DNA of 32,632 nucleotides from Myxococcales bacterium (GTDB lineage Bacteria > Myxococcota_A > Polyangia > Palsa-1104), in assembly GCA_003170275.1 (NCBI GenBank), contig PNAM01000045.1:1-32632 (forward strand), given 5' to 3'. Positions 1-8,080 of the stretch are shown one piece after another. A program made the position numbers and the translations under genes. Under the pieces are notes generated by a model. That model was given only the letters and a program-made list of their open reading frames with translations, had not been told where the DNA came from and did not search any database. Positions within the stretch are counted from its first letter, which is position 1; each line of letters opens with the position of its first letter.

Positions 1-197
1 CTCCCCGCCGCTGCGCGCACCACCAGCGCCCGAACCCCCTACCCGCCCACCCCTCTCAGCACTCCGGAACCCGCGTGCCCGCACTTCCAAAGACTGCCGC
101 TTCCCGCACTTACCGCGCGCGGGTAACCGAAAGCCATCCGATCGATTAGAGAAACAGGAAGTGCGCGCAGACTACAGCGCGACGAACGACGACACGA
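1..197. other. Non-coding left end, no gene recognised
   Basis: No convincing gene is seen here. The stretch lies downstream of the di-haem lipoprotein gene. It holds a short imperfect palindrome around 111-127 (TTACC, a GCGCGCG loop, GGTAA) with no T-tract, so a terminator cannot be supported. It also holds the outer copy of a 26-bp imperfect duplication at 170-195. Confidence 0.5.
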
Positions 198-221
198 CTA
201 CAGCGCGAGCAGGAACGACAC
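170..221. repeat. Imperfect 26-bp tandem duplication over a stop codon
   Basis: Positions 170-195 and 196-221 are two adjacent 26-base units. They share the first 13 bases and the last 7, and differ only in the middle six. The inner copy covers the last codons and the stop of the di-haem lipoprotein gene, so the outer copy is a decayed second version of that gene's 3' end. It looks like a small replication-slippage duplication. Confidence 0.6.
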
Positions 222-2144
222 GACCTGCATCTGCTGCGCGCTGGTGAGGTTGCGGAACTTCTCCATCACGTTGCGGGCTTCGCCGCGGAACTGGCTCTTG
301 CGGCTGCAGATGTCGTTGGCGGCCACGACGGTCGGGCACTGGGCGTAGTCGTTGTTGGGCGGCGCGGGCAGGTCGTGGATCTCGATCGCCGCCAGCACGG
401 CCAGCTCGACGGTGGTGATGTCGAGCGTGCGGGTGCCCTGGTCCTTGCTGGTGAACACCGTCGAGGCGGGCGGGTTGGGCGGCAAGCCCGGGTATGCGCC
501 GGCGCCGATCACGTTGAGGAACACGCGCGCGTCGTGGAAGAACGGCGGGCCCACCTTGCCGATGCCCATCAGCGGCGGGGTGCGGAACTCCTCGCCGTTG
601 GCGATGCCGGTGACCACCGGTGGGATCACGAAGTCGGCCAGATCGCGGCTGAGGATGCCCGGGATCTGCGGGTTCAGGCGCACCGAGTAGCCCTTGGGCA
701 GCGTCGGGTTCTGGTGGATCAACAGATCGGAAAACAGCGGCGCCCAACGATTCGACAGGTTCTCGGCGCCGATCTTGGCCGGCGACACGCCGGTCTTGAT
801 GATCGGGATGTGGCAGCTCACGCAGCCGAGCTGGCGATCCTTGGCGATGCCGTGGTCCGCGTCGGCGTCGCCGAAGTTGACCGGGTTCATGCCGGGGATC
901 ATGCGGCTGCGGAACGCGTCGAGATCGACGCCGAACAGCTTGGCGCCGGTCTGCACGTCGATCGCGATCTGGCTGACCGCCGGCGTCTCGTAGAACGAGT
1001 CGTCCTGCATCGGCGGCGCGAAGTTGCGGATCATGTGACGCAGGTTGAGCACCTCCTGCGTGGTGATCTCGGGATCGGGCACCTTGTCGCAGGTGGCGCC
1101 GGCGTTGTCGAGGTTGGGCTGCTCGGTCGGCGAGAACGGACTGGTCAGGCCGATCTCACCCTGCGTGCCGCCGACGTCGAACTGCAGCAGCGTGACGCCT
1201 GCGCCGCGCAGGCCGAAGCGCGCCACGCGCACCTCGGGCTCGCCGCCGACGAAGTTGACGTCCGCGCGACCTTCGTTCGGCCGGCCGGAGATGCAGTCGC
1301 CGGGGCAGATGGTCGGATCGGGCTGCGGCATGAGCGACGAATTGGTGGCCACGTGATCGTCGAGGTCGGCGTTGGCGACCAGGTCGCCGAAGTAGATCGC
1401 CTCCATGAGACCACGACCGATGTACGGCGGCGCGGCGCGTTCGCCGACCTCGCGCCGGGCGCCGAGCGGGCTGAGCCCGGTGATCGGATCGATGCCGCCC
1501 TGCAAGATCGGATCGTCCTCGAGCGGCGGCACGTCGTTGATCGCGCAGTCGCCGACCGCGTGCACGTGCTGCAGCGGCCCGCCCAGGATCGAGATCGGGT
1601 CGAAGGCACCCGACGCCGGGAAGAAGTCGCCGTACAGCGTGAACGCGGCGGTCGGCGTGTTGCCAGAGGCCTTGGTGATCTTGGTGTGATCGGTGATGCC
1701 CTGCCGCGCGCCGCGCGAGAACGGCGTGTTGACCGTGTTGATGTCGGCCGGCTTGGTGACCGCAACCTTGCCGAGCTCGATGTTGTCCTTGTTGTCGCCG
1801 GACGACGCGTGGCAGCCGAGGCACATGCGCTGATTGAACAGGGGGCCCACGCCCTCCTCGTCGGTGTGCGGCGTGATGAAGAAGTGCATCGGGCTGTGCA
1901 CGTCCATCGGATCCATCAGCTTCTTGATCTCGTCGCTGGAGCTGGCGTAGCCCATCGACGGGAAGTCGGGGTTCGCACCGTAGTTGGCGCGCACGTGCAG
2001 CTCGACCGGCTGCAGCTTGCTGGTATCACCGGGCATGGCGATGCCCGAATAGTCGCGCATGGCGTCGTTCGAAACCGTCTCGACGATCTGCCCGTTGTAG
2101 CAGCCGGCGACGGCGAAGAGCAGCCCAAGTGATGCAACCCGCAT
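198..2144 (-). CDS. Di-haem c-type cytochrome lipoprotein (DUF1111 / thiol-oxidoreductase-like)
   Basis: The predicted product of 648 residues is a surface or periplasmic di-haem protein of the DUF1111 family (COG3488, 'di-haem oxidoreductase/putative peroxidase'). The N-terminus has a hydrophobic stretch ending in a lipobox (VAGC, Cys15), so it is probably a lipoprotein. There are two haem c motifs, CLGCH (Cys108-His112) and CVSCH (Cys441-His445). I chose ATG 2144 rather than ATG 2168 because GGGAGG (2155-2150) sits 5 nt upstream and the signal peptide starts there. The gene follows the porin-like gene by 25 nt and is probably co-transcribed with it. The family role is electron transfer or peroxide chemistry; the substrate is not known. 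The haem motifs are certain and the family call is strong. Confidence 0.85.
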   Translation of the reverse strand: MRVASLGLLFAVAGCYNGQIVETVSNDAMRDYSGIAMPGDTSKLQPVELHVRANYGANPDFPSMGYASSSDEIKKLMDPMDVHSPMHFFITPHTDEEGVGPLFNQRMCLGCHASSGDNKDNIELGKVAVTKPADINTVNTPFSRGARQGITDHTKITKASGNTPTAAFTLYGDFFPASGAFDPISILGGPLQHVHAVGDCAINDVPPLEDDPILQGGIDPITGLSPLGARREVGERAAPPYIGRGLMEAIYFGDLVANADLDDHVATNSSLMPQPDPTICPGDCISGRPNEGRADVNFVGGEPEVRVARFGLRGAGVTLLQFDVGGTQGEIGLTSPFSPTEQPNLDNAGATCDKVPDPEITTQEVLNLRHMIRNFAPPMQDDSFYETPAVSQIAIDVQTGAKLFGVDLDAFRSRMIPGMNPVNFGDADADHGIAKDRQLGCVSCHIPIIKTGVSPAKIGAENLSNRWAPLFSDLLIHQNPTLPKGYSVRLNPQIPGILSRDLADFVIPPVVTGIANGEEFRTPPLMGIGKVGPPFFHDARVFLNVIGAGAYPGLPPNPPASTVFTSKDQGTRTLDITTVELAVLAAIEIHDLPAPPNNDYAQCPTVVAANDICSRKSQFRGEARNVMEKFRNLTSAQQMQVVSFLLAL

Positions 2145-2149
2145 ATCGG

Positions 2150-2155
2150 CCTCCC
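2150..2155 (-). promoter_or_regulatory. Shine-Dalgarno site fixing the di-haem gene start
   Basis: GGGAGG on the minus strand lies 5 nt before ATG 2144. It favours this start over the in-frame ATG at 2168, which would put eight extra residues in front of the signal peptide. Confidence 0.7.
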
Positions 2156-2169
2156 ACAGTTTCCGCATA

Positions 2170-3696
2170 TTAAAAGTCCGCCAGAATATCGATGAACAGA
2201 CGTTGAACCTTGTTCTCGAAGTTCGGATAGCTGTCGAAGTGCATGAACAGGACCTGCCCCTGAAGGTTCTTCAGGAAGCGATAGTTGGCGCCCACCAGCA
2301 CGCCCTGGTAGCCCGTGCCTGCGCCGAGATCCGAATCGGCGAAGGTCGCCAGCGTCGCGTCGGCGCCCACGTAGCCGTAGGTCAGCCACAGATTGAGCGG
2401 GTGGAAGGCGGTCTTGTAGTCGCCCATGCGCACGCCGATGGTGCCACGAATGCCGTCGCCGTCCCTCGGCACGCTGAAGTTGTGGACGTAATCGGCGAGC
2501 AGGAACACGTCCGGGTCGCCCGCCGACCTGGCCGCGATCGGGATGTGCACCTGCGCGGTGGCGTTGAGCATGCGGAAGCTGTTGTTGACGAAGCCGGCCG
2601 CGCCCGGGCCGTAGTTGGTCTTGTTGTTGGTGAGGTTGAAGCCCGGGCGCAAAAGGAACGCGTTGGTCGCGACGATCGGGCTGGCGCCCATGCCCGGCGT
2701 GTAGACCGGGCTGGCGAGACCGGAGTTCAGGTTCTCGTAGTCGTAGAAGGCGAGCGCGCCGGTGACGAACTTGGTCTGCGCCTTGAGCTGATCGACGAAC
2801 ACGCCGGTCACGCCGGTGAGGCCCTGAAAGCGCAGGTCCTGGATCTCTTCGATCTGGAAGTACGCAGCGACGTTGTCGAGCTTGAACGCCGGCTTCTCGC
2901 CGGGCGTCTTGTAGATCGTCACGTGCAGCGAGAGGCCTTCCGGGCTGACGTCGTTGTCCCAGATCATCTCCGAGCGGAACGTGCCGATGTGACCGCGCCA
3001 GATCGGCACCGGCATCTTGCCGAAGGTCAGGCCGAGGCGATCGCGATCGGCGAGCGGCCGCACCGACAACCACCACTGGTCGAAGCCGATCTGCTTGGGA
3101 CGAAACGCGTCGCCGACGGCCGCGTAGGCGACGGTCGGGTTGGGCGTCTCGGCGGCGCTGATGCGGATTCCGCCGGTGACGATGCCGTTCGGATCGCCGA
3201 AGTCGGCGCCGAGCCGGACGCGATAGCGGAACCCGTTGGCGGAGACGTCATCGAGCAGGAGGTCGGTGATGTCCGAGGTGGTCGAGTAGTCGTAGCGCAG
3301 GGTGACGCTGCCGCCGATCTTGATCGGGAGGCCGCCGAGGTTGAAGGTGCCGAACGGGGCCGCGGGCGGAGGCGGAGCGGCCATCGGCGGGGGCACCTTG
3401 GCTGCTTCATCCTGCGCGGCGATGCGCGCGCGCTCCTTCTCGATCTCCTGGCGCTGCTGCAAGATCGGCAAGAGCAGCTTCTCTTCGTGATCGCGCTCCT
3501 GCTGCTTGATCTGCTCGATCACGCGCCGCATGTCGGCGAGCTCGTCTTCGAGCTGCTTGACGCGCGCCTCGCCGGTCAACGGCGGGGGAGGCGTCGACGG
3601 CGGCGGAGGCGCAGGCTGCGCGAACGCCGGGTTGGCCAACGAAACCGTTACACAGGCCGCGAACGCCATCGCGGCAACCGGGCGAAACACTCTCAT
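2170..3696 (-). CDS. Porin-like outer-membrane beta-barrel protein with N-terminal coiled coil
   Basis: The product of 508 residues starts with a signal peptide (about 1-27, cleavage after AFA). A Pro-rich spacer follows, then a charged heptad-like coiled coil (about 40-95, rich in Glu, Lys, Arg and Gln), a second Ala/Pro-rich linker, and a long C-terminal part of alternating short beta-type segments. That order is typical of phosphate-selective-porin-like or putative porins whose coiled coil trimerises in the periplasm. ATG 3696 is preferred over TTG 3723 because it begins the signal peptide and has a G-rich stretch 9 nt upstream. It is the first gene of a unit with the di-haem lipoprotein. 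The substrate is unknown, and the barrel is inferred from layout rather than a diagnostic motif. Confidence 0.7.
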   Translation of the reverse strand: MRVFRPVAAMAFAACVTVSLANPAFAQPAPPPPSTPPPPLTGEARVKQLEDELADMRRVIEQIKQQERDHEEKLLLPILQQRQEIEKERARIAAQDEAAKVPPPMAAPPPPAAPFGTFNLGGLPIKIGGSVTLRYDYSTTSDITDLLLDDVSANGFRYRVRLGADFGDPNGIVTGGIRISAAETPNPTVAYAAVGDAFRPKQIGFDQWWLSVRPLADRDRLGLTFGKMPVPIWRGHIGTFRSEMIWDNDVSPEGLSLHVTIYKTPGEKPAFKLDNVAAYFQIEEIQDLRFQGLTGVTGVFVDQLKAQTKFVTGALAFYDYENLNSGLASPVYTPGMGASPIVATNAFLLRPGFNLTNNKTNYGPGAAGFVNNSFRMLNATAQVHIPIAARSAGDPDVFLLADYVHNFSVPRDGDGIRGTIGVRMGDYKTAFHPLNLWLTYGYVGADATLATFADSDLGAGTGYQGVLVGANYRFLKNLQGQVLFMHFDSYPNFENKVQRLFIDILADF

Positions 3697-3744
3697 CACA
3701 AGTAGCCCCCTGAGCGTGCGCAAGAAGGTGAAAAATACGGTCGT

Positions 3745-3773
3745 ACCCTATCGCAAGGTTCCGTTTGTCTCAA
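3745..3773 (-). promoter_or_regulatory. Candidate sigma-70-type promoter for the porin/di-haem unit
   Basis: On the minus strand TTGAGA (3773-3768) is followed after 17 bp by TAGGGT (3750-3745). This places a start of transcription about 40 nt before the porin ATG. The -10 match is only moderate. Confidence 0.35.
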
Positions 3774-3787
3774 GAAAAACTGGTGTC

Positions 3788-5524
3788 TCACAGCGGGCGC
3801 TTCGACAGCGAAACCGGGTTGACCTGTTCGATCGGAACCTGAAGCTGGCGAAGCATCTTCCCGAGTACGCTGCGCGCCAAAAAATGGTAACGCGCGCGGT
3901 GCTGACGAAAGAGGGCTCCGGCCCGAGCGCGCGTCGCCGGGTTCTTGGCGAGAGCGATATAGAGCGATTTCAGATACTTGATTCGACCGATCTCGGCGAG
4001 CAGCGCCTCGGTGCGGGCCAGCGCGGGCGCGTGGCCGGCCTCGATCGCGCGGGTCAGCCAGGCCACCAGCACCTCGCAGCTGGGGCTGTTCGAAAGTTGG
4101 AACCGCTGTTCCAGATCTTGCGCGATCGTGGCGGACAACGGCGACGGCAGGTCCTCGAGGTAGCGCTGCCACTCGAGCGCGCTCCAGCCGGGCGCCGGCT
4201 CCCCGCAGACCTCGGCGGGCGCGGCGGGCAGGACCAGCCCGGGCGCCTCGAGCCAGGCGGCGACGTCGAGCGCGGCCGCCTCGGGCAGCTCGGCGGCGAG
4301 GAACGCGCCAAACTGCCCGGTGGTGAGCGACTGGAAGCGGTGCGTGTCGAGGTAGCGCCGCAAGAACTGATCGAAGCGCGCGCGGCCGGCCAGGTCCTCG
4401 AGCGCGCGCAAGAACAGGTAGCCCTTCTCGTAAGGCACGCGCGAGAACGCTTCGTCGGGGTCGATGCCGGACAGGTGCGTGCGCAGGCAGGTCAGCCCGG
4501 GACGGTCGGCCAGGTCGGCGAGCGCGTGATCGAGCGCGCGCCGGCCGGCCGCGGCGTGCAGCGCGGCGATGCGCGGGCCGGCGACCGCTTCGAGGATGCG
4601 CCGCTCGGCGAACACAGTGAAACCCTCGTTGAGCCAGAAGTGCTCGGCGGACGCGTTGGTCACCAGGTTGCCCGTCCAGGCGTGCGCCAGCTCGTGCGCG
4701 ACCACGTTTTGCAACGAGCGATCGCCGGCCAGCAGCGTCGGCGTGACGAACGCCAGGCGCGGGTTCTCCATCCCGCCGTAGGGGAACGACGGCGGCATCA
4801 CCAGCAGATCGAAGCGGCCCCACGGATAGGGGCCGAACAGCGCCTCGGCCGCGCATACGAGCTCGTCGACGCCGGCAAACTCCCAGGCGGCGCGCGCCAG
4901 CACCTCGGGCGCGGCCCACACGCGCGAGCGCGGGCCGAGCTCGTGCGCCGCCAGCTCCCCGACCGCCAGCGCGAGCAGGTACGGCGGGATCGGCTCCATC
5001 ATTAGATGGGTGACGTGCGCGAGCTCGCCCTCCTCTTCGCGCGAGACGAAGGCGGCGCCCATGAGCGCCTGCAGCGCGCGCGGCACGGTGAGGCGCGCCC
5101 GGTAGGTGATGCGCAGGCGTGGCGTGTCTTGTAGCGGCACGATCGATCGCGCGTGGATCGCCTGGCACTGGCTGTAGACGAACGGCGCGGGCAGCCACTG
5201 CAGCGCGGAGGCGTCCGGCGCGGTGCGATAGGTGATGCGCACCTCGCTCGAGCCGGGCGGTAGCTCGAGGCGCAAGCGCGCTCCGAGGATCGGATCGGGC
5301 GGCCCCAGGAGGTACACGATCGGCGCGCCGGCCTCGTCGGTGACGCGCTCGATGGTGAGCCCGCGCGTGTCGAGATCGAGCGGCCCGGCCCCGGGCGCGC
5401 GCAGGGTCAGCCGCGCTTCGGCGTGCAGCGTCTGCGTGGCGAACTCGACGCGCGCGATCCAGTCGAGCGCGCGGACTTCCGGCTGATCGCTGTCGTTGTA
5501 CGAGTGCGGATCGAGGCGCGCCAC
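3788..5524 (-). CDS. M1 family zinc aminopeptidase, leukotriene-A4-hydrolase type
   Basis: The product of 578 residues is a zinc metallopeptidase that removes N-terminal residues from peptides. It has no signal peptide and is probably cytoplasmic. Clear M1 hallmarks are the exopeptidase motif GGMEN (250-254), the zinc site HELAH (277-281) with the third ligand Glu300 in WLNEG, and the Tyr365 region PYEKG. The N-terminal beta-saddle carries the QAIHARSIVP-like stretch typical of the LTA4-hydrolase branch. The last 150 or so residues are helical, as in that branch, and the length is close to the usual 600. The start is GTG, with GGGAG five bases upstream. It is divergent from the gene at 5567, and a TATAGA on the minus strand (5547-5542) could serve it. 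An epoxide-hydrolase activity like human LTA4H cannot be predicted from this. Confidence 0.93.
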   Translation of the reverse strand: MARLDPHSYNDSDQPEVRALDWIARVEFATQTLHAEARLTLRAPGAGPLDLDTRGLTIERVTDEAGAPIVYLLGPPDPILGARLRLELPPGSSEVRITYRTAPDASALQWLPAPFVYSQCQAIHARSIVPLQDTPRLRITYRARLTVPRALQALMGAAFVSREEEGELAHVTHLMMEPIPPYLLALAVGELAAHELGPRSRVWAAPEVLARAAWEFAGVDELVCAAEALFGPYPWGRFDLLVMPPSFPYGGMENPRLAFVTPTLLAGDRSLQNVVAHELAHAWTGNLVTNASAEHFWLNEGFTVFAERRILEAVAGPRIAALHAAAGRRALDHALADLADRPGLTCLRTHLSGIDPDEAFSRVPYEKGYLFLRALEDLAGRARFDQFLRRYLDTHRFQSLTTGQFGAFLAAELPEAAALDVAAWLEAPGLVLPAAPAEVCGEPAPGWSALEWQRYLEDLPSPLSATIAQDLEQRFQLSNSPSCEVLVAWLTRAIEAGHAPALARTEALLAEIGRIKYLKSLYIALAKNPATRARAGALFRQHRARYHFLARSVLGKMLRQLQVPIEQVNPVSLSKRPL

Positions 5525-5554
5525 GACGGCTCCCGCAACGGTCTATAACACGGC

Positions 5555-5560
5555 TATGCT
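5555..5560 (+). promoter_or_regulatory. Candidate leaderless -10 hexamer (TATGCT)
   Basis: TATGCT ends 6 nt before ATG 5567, and no Shine-Dalgarno is present. The predicted transcript would start at or next to the A of the start codon. Confidence 0.4.
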
Positions 5561-5566
5561 GGCACC

Positions 5567-6568
5567 ATGCGAAAGGCGCTGTTCGCGATCGCGCTGCTGG
5601 GGACCACGCTCGCGATCTACGGGCGTCCGACGCCCGCCGCCGCGCCGCCCGCGCCGCCGTTGTGGCTGATCGCGACGCACGCCAACGATCCCGAGAGCAC
5701 GCTCACCCGCGTCGATGCGGCGCACGCGACGCTCGAGCCGCTGGCGCGCCTGCCGCACCTGCCGGGCGCGACGGTGCGCGGCGCGGCGATGCCCGACGGG
5801 CGAACGGTGATGGTGGTGGCCGATCGCGCGCTGTTCCGCGTGCAGGCGGGCGCAGCGCCGGCCCAGCTCTGCGATCGCGTGGACGTGGCGTCGCGGCCGC
5901 TGGTCACCAGCGAAGGGCGCGTGCTGGTCTCGCGCAGCCGCGGCAACGAAGTGTCCGTCGACGAGATCGATCCCAACAGCGGCGCGGCGCGGCCGGTGTG
6001 GCAGGGAAGCGGCTTTTTGGCCCACCTGGCCGGCGCGTGGAACGGCGAGATCGTGATCTATCGGGTGCACGCGGGCGGCGCGGCGCTGCTCGCGGTGACG
6101 CTCGACGGCGGCCGCGTGCGATCGCTGATCCCGTCGCTGCCGCCGTTCGCGCGAGACTTTTCGATCGCCGGCGACCGGCTGGTGTTCGCGGGCCGGGATG
6201 AGGAGGACAGCAACCAGTGGGTGGTCGATGCGCTCGAGCTGCGCACCGGCGCGCGCGAGCGGCTCTATCGCTCGTCGAGCCAGCACCTGGCGCCGCACGT
6301 CTGGCCGGGCGGCCTGGTCGCCATCGCCGAAGACCAGCGCGGGCTCACGCTCCTGGGCGCGGGCGTGCACGCGGCGGCGGGCGCAGGAGTCGACGTGGTG
6401 CGCGCGCTGTCGGCCGACGGTCGCTTCGCGGCCGCGTGGCACTATCCGCCCGGCGCCGCCGAGCCCGAGGTGTTGGTGCTCGACGCCCAGGCGCGGTTGC
6501 AGGCGCGCTACGCCCGGCCGCAGACGCGGCTCGAGATCGTCGGCTTCGCCGGATCGGGTGCGCCATGA
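5567..6568 (+). CDS. Secreted protein, probable beta-propeller, function unknown
   Basis: The 333-residue product has a signal peptide (hydrophobic about 4-18, cleavage near the Ala-rich 22-26) followed by a Pro-rich spacer. The remainder is repeated beta-rich segments with Asp-Gly turns and motifs such as PDGRTVMVVAD and SADGRFAA, which resemble TolB/WD40-type propeller blades. I do not recognise a specific family or catalytic residues. The gene has no Shine-Dalgarno, but a TANNNT hexamer sits 6 nt upstream. Its stop overlaps the ATG of the lysozyme-like gene (ATGA), so the two are translationally coupled. It probably acts in the periplasm or outside the cell. Confidence 0.7.
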   Translation: MRKALFAIALLGTTLAIYGRPTPAAAPPAPPLWLIATHANDPESTLTRVDAAHATLEPLARLPHLPGATVRGAAMPDGRTVMVVADRALFRVQAGAAPAQLCDRVDVASRPLVTSEGRVLVSRSRGNEVSVDEIDPNSGAARPVWQGSGFLAHLAGAWNGEIVIYRVHAGGAALLAVTLDGGRVRSLIPSLPPFARDFSIAGDRLVFAGRDEEDSNQWVVDALELRTGARERLYRSSSQHLAPHVWPGGLVAIAEDQRGLTLLGAGVHAAAGAGVDVVRALSADGRFAAAWHYPPGAAEPEVLVLDAQARLQARYARPQTRLEIVGFAGSGAP

Positions 6569-7653
6569 GGCGCGTCGTCGTCGTCGTTCTGGGGATCGCG
6601 CTGCTACTCGCCGCGACGCGCGCGCAGGCGTTCTGTCCCTGCTATTCGGTGACCGCGCAGCCCAACAGCAACAACTGCGGCGTCGAGGCGGTGCCGGGCA
6701 CCAACCCGTCGGTGGCCGCCTGGCAGCCGATCTTCACGCTGGTCGCGGGCGGACCGGCCGCGTGGGGCAGCGCCGGTCCGGCGGTGGGCGCGATCGGCCA
6801 GGGCTGCGGCAAGCCCGAGGCGCCGCACGACGTGCCGGCGGTGTTTCCCTGCGAGCTGTTGCGCGCGATCGCCATGCAGGAGACCGGCTGGCGGCAGTTC
6901 TGCGTGCCCGACGAGCCGGCCAACAAGGTCGGCCCGCCGGAGCGCACCATCATCGCGGTCGACTGCGGCTACGGCGTAGGACAGGTGACCAGCGGCATGC
7001 ACACCGGCGAGACCCCGGCGTTCGACCGCGCCAGGGTGGCCGGCGACGCGACCTACAACCTGGCCACCGGGACGCAGATCCTGGCCGGCAAGTGGCACGC
7101 GACCAACTGCGTCGGCGACAACCAGCCCGCGATCGTCGAGGACTGGTACGTCGCGACCTGGGCGTACAACGGGCTCGCGTTCAGCAACAATCCGAACAAC
7201 CCCAACTACGACGCCAACCGGCCGGTGTGCGACCCGAGCGCCGGCTGCGCCGGACGGCCGTACCAGGAGCGCATCTGGGGCTGGATGGAGCACCCGCCGA
7301 CGCCGGCGCACTGGACCCCGCTTGCACCCGCCTACCCCAACCGCGGCGACATCGGCTCGAGCGGCGTGCCGCCGGACCTGCCCGAGCCCGCGTGCGCCGG
7401 CCCCACCGACTGCGTGAACACCCGCAGCGTGCACACCACCGCGTGCATCCCGAGCGCGACGCCCGACGCCGGCACACCCGCCGCCGACGGGGCGATGGCG
7501 CCGCCGGACGACGGCGGATCGCCTCCACCCGGAGCACCGGGCGCGGGCTGCTCGTGCCGATTCGGCGGCGACGGCGCGCAGCCACCCGCCGGAGCGCTGC
7601 TCGGGTTGCTGCTCGTTTTCGGATGCGCCCGTCGCCGCGCGCGCTTACCCTAG
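6565..7653 (+). CDS. Secreted lysozyme/transglycosylase-like protein with MYXO-CTERM-like tail
   Basis: The product has 362 residues. A signal peptide (about 1-22, cleavage after AQA) leads into a Cys-rich domain. Residues 96-205 resemble the lysozyme-like/SLT fold: a helix with candidate catalytic Glu106 (AMQETGW), then GYGVGQVTSG (135-144) and a late AYNG (200-203), the order seen in lytic transglycosylases. A Pro/Gly/Asp-rich linker leads to a C-terminal tail of GCSC (328-331), a hydrophobic segment (about 341-353) and a final RRRAR cluster. That is the layout of the MYXO-CTERM surface-sorting signal of myxobacteria. The role is probably peptidoglycan cleavage at the cell surface. The catalytic call rests on motif order only. 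The start overlaps the preceding stop by ATGA. Confidence 0.7.
   Translation: MRRVVVVVLGIALLLAATRAQAFCPCYSVTAQPNSNNCGVEAVPGTNPSVAAWQPIFTLVAGGPAAWGSAGPAVGAIGQGCGKPEAPHDVPAVFPCELLRAIAMQETGWRQFCVPDEPANKVGPPERTIIAVDCGYGVGQVTSGMHTGETPAFDRARVAGDATYNLATGTQILAGKWHATNCVGDNQPAIVEDWYVATWAYNGLAFSNNPNNPNYDANRPVCDPSAGCAGRPYQERIWGWMEHPPTPAHWTPLAPAYPNRGDIGSSGVPPDLPEPACAGPTDCVNTRSVHTTACIPSATPDAGTPAADGAMAPPDDGGSPPPGAPGAGCSCRFGGDGAQPPAGALLGLLLVFGCARRRARLP
7646..7651 (+). promoter_or_regulatory. Candidate leaderless -10 hexamer (TACCCT)
   Basis: TACCCT ends 7 nt before ATG 7659 and overlaps the last codons of the upstream gene. No Shine-Dalgarno precedes the start. Confidence 0.3.
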
Positions 7654-7658
7654 ATCGT

Positions 7659-8048
7659 ATGGGCGACGAGCATTCGCGCGAGCACCTGTTCGCACTGACC
7701 GAGAGCCTGCGCCCGCTGCACAAGGCGCTGCTCGACGAGACCAAGGTCGAGTACGAGCGCGACAGCGGGCCGATCGGCAACCCGGCCGCCCTGTTGCAGC
7801 TCTTGACCGGCGCGCCGTTCTTCGCCTGGCTGCGCCCGTTGTCGGGCTACATGGCCGACCTCGACGAGCTGCTCGACGAGCCGGAGCCGCTCGCGCCCTC
7901 GCGCGCCGCCGGCATGCGCGCGCGGCTCGAGGCACTGCTGATCGATCCCGCGGGCGGCTTCGCGCCGCGCTACCTCGAGATGCTGCAGCGCTCGGCCGAA
8001 GTCGTGATCGCCCACGCGGTGATGCGCGCCGCGCTCTCGCGCGTGTAG
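7659..8048 (+). CDS. Small helical protein of unknown function
   Basis: The 129-residue product is acidic and predicted mostly helical, with no signal peptide or membrane segment. It carries Leu/Glu/Arg-rich stretches such as LDELLDEPEPL. I do not recognise the family. The start is 5 nt after the lysozyme-like gene and the stop is 32 nt before the ABC exporter. Coding character matches its neighbours, with strong G/C third positions and no overlapping competitor of known family. Confidence 0.6.
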   Translation: MGDEHSREHLFALTESLRPLHKALLDETKVEYERDSGPIGNPAALLQLLTGAPFFAWLRPLSGYMADLDELLDEPEPLAPSRAAGMRARLEALLIDPAGGFAPRYLEMLQRSAEVVIAHAVMRAALSRV

Positions 8049-8068
8049 CGCCGGGCCGGGCGGCGACT

Positions 8069-8074
8069 TACATT
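8069..8074 (+). promoter_or_regulatory. Candidate leaderless -10 hexamer (TACATT)
   Basis: TACATT ends 6 nt before ATG 8081 of the ABC exporter, which has no Shine-Dalgarno. Confidence 0.4.
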
Positions 8075-8080
8075 GCGGCA

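Noticed and set aside
375..3705. Long plus-strand open frames opposite the di-haem and porin genes
   Set aside because: They are antisense to genes with clear haem motifs or a signal peptide, and their translations are low-complexity Arg/Val/Ala/Asp.
3697..3723. TTG 3723 as the start of the porin gene
   Set aside because: It would place nine residues before the signal peptide and has no ribosome site, whereas ATG 3696 starts the signal peptide.
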